In this document: positions 4,660 through 5,659 of the stretch, one piece after another | Layout of the letters: each line of letters begins with the position of its first letter | How positions within the stretch are numbered: the first letter of the stretch is position 1 | NCBI GenBank assembly: GCA_039916225.1 | Contig: JBDSLU010000079.1 | Coordinates: 1-5,659, forward strand | Reading direction: 5' to 3' | Source of the DNA: JBDSLU01 sp039916225 | Lineage (GTDB): Bacteria > Acidobacteriota > Vicinamibacteria > Vicinamibacterales > Vicinamibacteraceae | Length of the DNA stretch: 5,659 nt | The notes under the pieces: generated by a model | The model's input: the letters and a program-made list of their open reading frames with translations, nothing else | What the model was told of the DNA's origin: nothing | Database searches by the model: none | Made by a program: the position numbers and the translations under genes

Positions 4660-5646
4660 ATGACCCTGCGAGAGGTGGCGCGCCGCGCGGGCGTGTCGAC
4701 GGCCACCGCCTCGCGCGTCCTCAACGACACCGCGGGTGCCAAGAGCTCGACCCGCAACCGCGTCCTCAAGGCCGCCGAGGAGCTGAAGTACAGCCCCAAC
4801 CTGCATGCGCGCGTCCTGGCCGGCGCCCGCAGCCGCAGCATCGGCGTCATCGTCTCGAACATCGAGAATCCGTTCTTTCTCGATGTCTACAAGGCGGTCG
4901 AGGCGACTGCTCGCGCTGGCGGCTACGACGTGATCCTGGCCAATACGGACTACAGCTCGGAGCGCCTGATCTCGAGCATCCGGCTGATGGCCGGACATCG
5001 GCTGGCGGGCTTGGCCGCGATCGTGTCGGAGATGGACGCCGAGCTGATCGAGGAACTGAGCGGCCAGGCGGTCCCGGTCGTCTTCTACGGCATCGGCACC
5101 GCGCACCACAACGTCACCAATATCCGCGTCGACTACCGCAGCGGCATGGAGAAACTGGCGTCCTACCTCTACAGCCTCGGACATCGCCGGATCGTCTGCG
5201 TCGGCCACCACGCCAGCCTCGGGCCGATTCGTGAGCGCCTGCAGGCCGTCAGCAGCGCCGTCAGCCGCTACCCCGATCTCGAGGTCGCGACGGTCGCTGA
5301 CGCCGACACGCTCGAGGGAGGCCGACGCGCGGCCCGTCTCGCGCTCGATCGCCATCCGGCCTCGACGGCGCTGGTGTGCGTGAACGACGTGATGGCTGTC
5401 GGAGTCCTCCGCGAGCTTCGCGGCCGCGGCCGCCGCGTCCCCGAGGACGTCTCAGTGACCGGCTTCGACAACGTGGCGCTGTCGCAGTTCGCGGTGCCGG
5501 CGCTCACCACGATGCACGTCCCCCGTGACGAGATCGGGCGCACGATCTGCGAGTGCCTCATGTCGGACGACGTGCCGCCGACGCGGGAGTTCATCATCGA
5601 GCCGGAGCTGGTGGTCAGGGATTCCACCGGTCCTCCCCCCGCCTGA
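4660..5646 (+). CDS. LacI/GalR-family transcriptional regulator (lacI-B)
   Basis: The product is 328 residues, a normal length for the family, starting directly at the DNA-binding domain. The helix-turn-helix is at about residues 2-21 (TLREVARRAGVSTATASRVL), followed by KSSTRNRVLKAAEELKYSPN and the hinge NLHARVLAGARS (hinge leucine Leu53). The sensor domain, about 60-325, is the classic LacI/GalR type: IGVIVSNIENPFFLDVYKAVE, ANTDYSSERL, NIRVDYRSGM, LGHRRIVCVG, the signature VNDVMAVGVLRELRGRG (241-257), VPEDVSVTGFDN (260-271), and a C-terminal ELVVRDSTGPP. It is therefore a ligand-responsive DNA-binding protein. It belongs to a different subfamily from its divergent neighbour, so the pair did not arise by recent tandem duplication. 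Its targets are not shown by the window; candidates are site D in the shared control region or genes beyond the right edge. Inducer unknown. Confidence 0.93.
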   Translation: MTLREVARRAGVSTATASRVLNDTAGAKSSTRNRVLKAAEELKYSPNLHARVLAGARSRSIGVIVSNIENPFFLDVYKAVEATARAGGYDVILANTDYSSERLISSIRLMAGHRLAGLAAIVSEMDAELIEELSGQAVPVVFYGIGTAHHNVTNIRVDYRSGMEKLASYLYSLGHRRIVCVGHHASLGPIRERLQAVSSAVSRYPDLEVATVADADTLEGGRRAARLALDRHPASTALVCVNDVMAVGVLRELRGRGRRVPEDVSVTGFDNVALSQFAVPALTTMHVPRDEIGRTICECLMSDDVPPTREFIIEPELVVRDSTGPPPA

Positions 5647-5658
5647 GCGCGTCAGGCG
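5640..5658 (+). terminator. Hairpin at the stop codon of lacI-B, possible terminator (cut by window edge)
   Basis: CGCCTGA (5640-5646) can pair with TCAGGCG (5652-5658) in a perfect 7-bp stem with a GCGCG loop. The stem includes the TGA stop codon. A T-run, if present, would lie outside the window, so this may be an intrinsic terminator or only a stable 3' hairpin. Confidence 0.4.
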
Positions 5659-5659
5659 C

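Noticed and set aside
4555..5355. Long minus-strand open frame (266 residues) opposite lacI-B
   Set aside because: Its residue composition is rich in Arg, Ala, Asp and Val, with no family motifs, as typical of the antisense frame of GC-rich genes; the plus-strand frame is unmistakably LacI.

Overview
The window is high-GC bacterial DNA with tightly packed genes: five protein-coding genes and three short gaps. There are no RNA genes, insertion sequences, CRISPR arrays or phage genes. The protein types fit a soil- or sediment-type carbohydrate degrader: secreted CE1-like esterases with an N-terminal beta-sandwich, an exported hydrolase of the 'alpha/beta hydrolase domain' family, and LacI regulators of the 'GTVDRAL' type. 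An acidobacterium (Vicinamibacteria-like) would be my first guess. That is an impression from protein style, not a demonstrated placement.

Layout, left to right. (1) 1-572, minus: the N-terminal 190 residues of an exported alpha/beta-hydrolase-domain protein that runs off the left edge. (2) 695-1876, minus: a secreted two-domain esterase starting at GTG behind a strong AGGAGG. (3) 1877-2075: a 199-bp divergent control region. (4) 2076-3272, plus: a second secreted esterase, paralogous to the first. (5) 3279-4460, minus: a LacI-type repressor with a sugar-binding-protein-like sensor, convergent with esterase 2 and only 6 bp from it. (6) 4461-4659: a second 199-bp divergent control region, locally AT-rich. 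(7) 4660-5646, plus: a second LacI/GalR regulator of a different subfamily. A hairpin straddles its stop codon at the right edge.

The most informative observation is non-coding. A 14-bp LacI-type operator, consensus TGRAARCGYATACR, occurs twice between the divergent esterases (1961-1974 and 2028-2041) and once directly in front of the first lacI gene (4469-4482, minus). The site in front of lacI matches one esterase site at 13 of 14 positions. This supports a self-contained circuit in which the repressor at 3279-4460 controls both esterases (and perhaps the hydrolase downstream of esterase 1) and itself, with release by a sugar, probably a product of plant polysaccharide breakdown. A fourth, less similar cre-like site (4537-4550) lies in the gap between the two lacI genes and may belong to the second regulator. 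Substrate and inducer cannot be read from the sequence.
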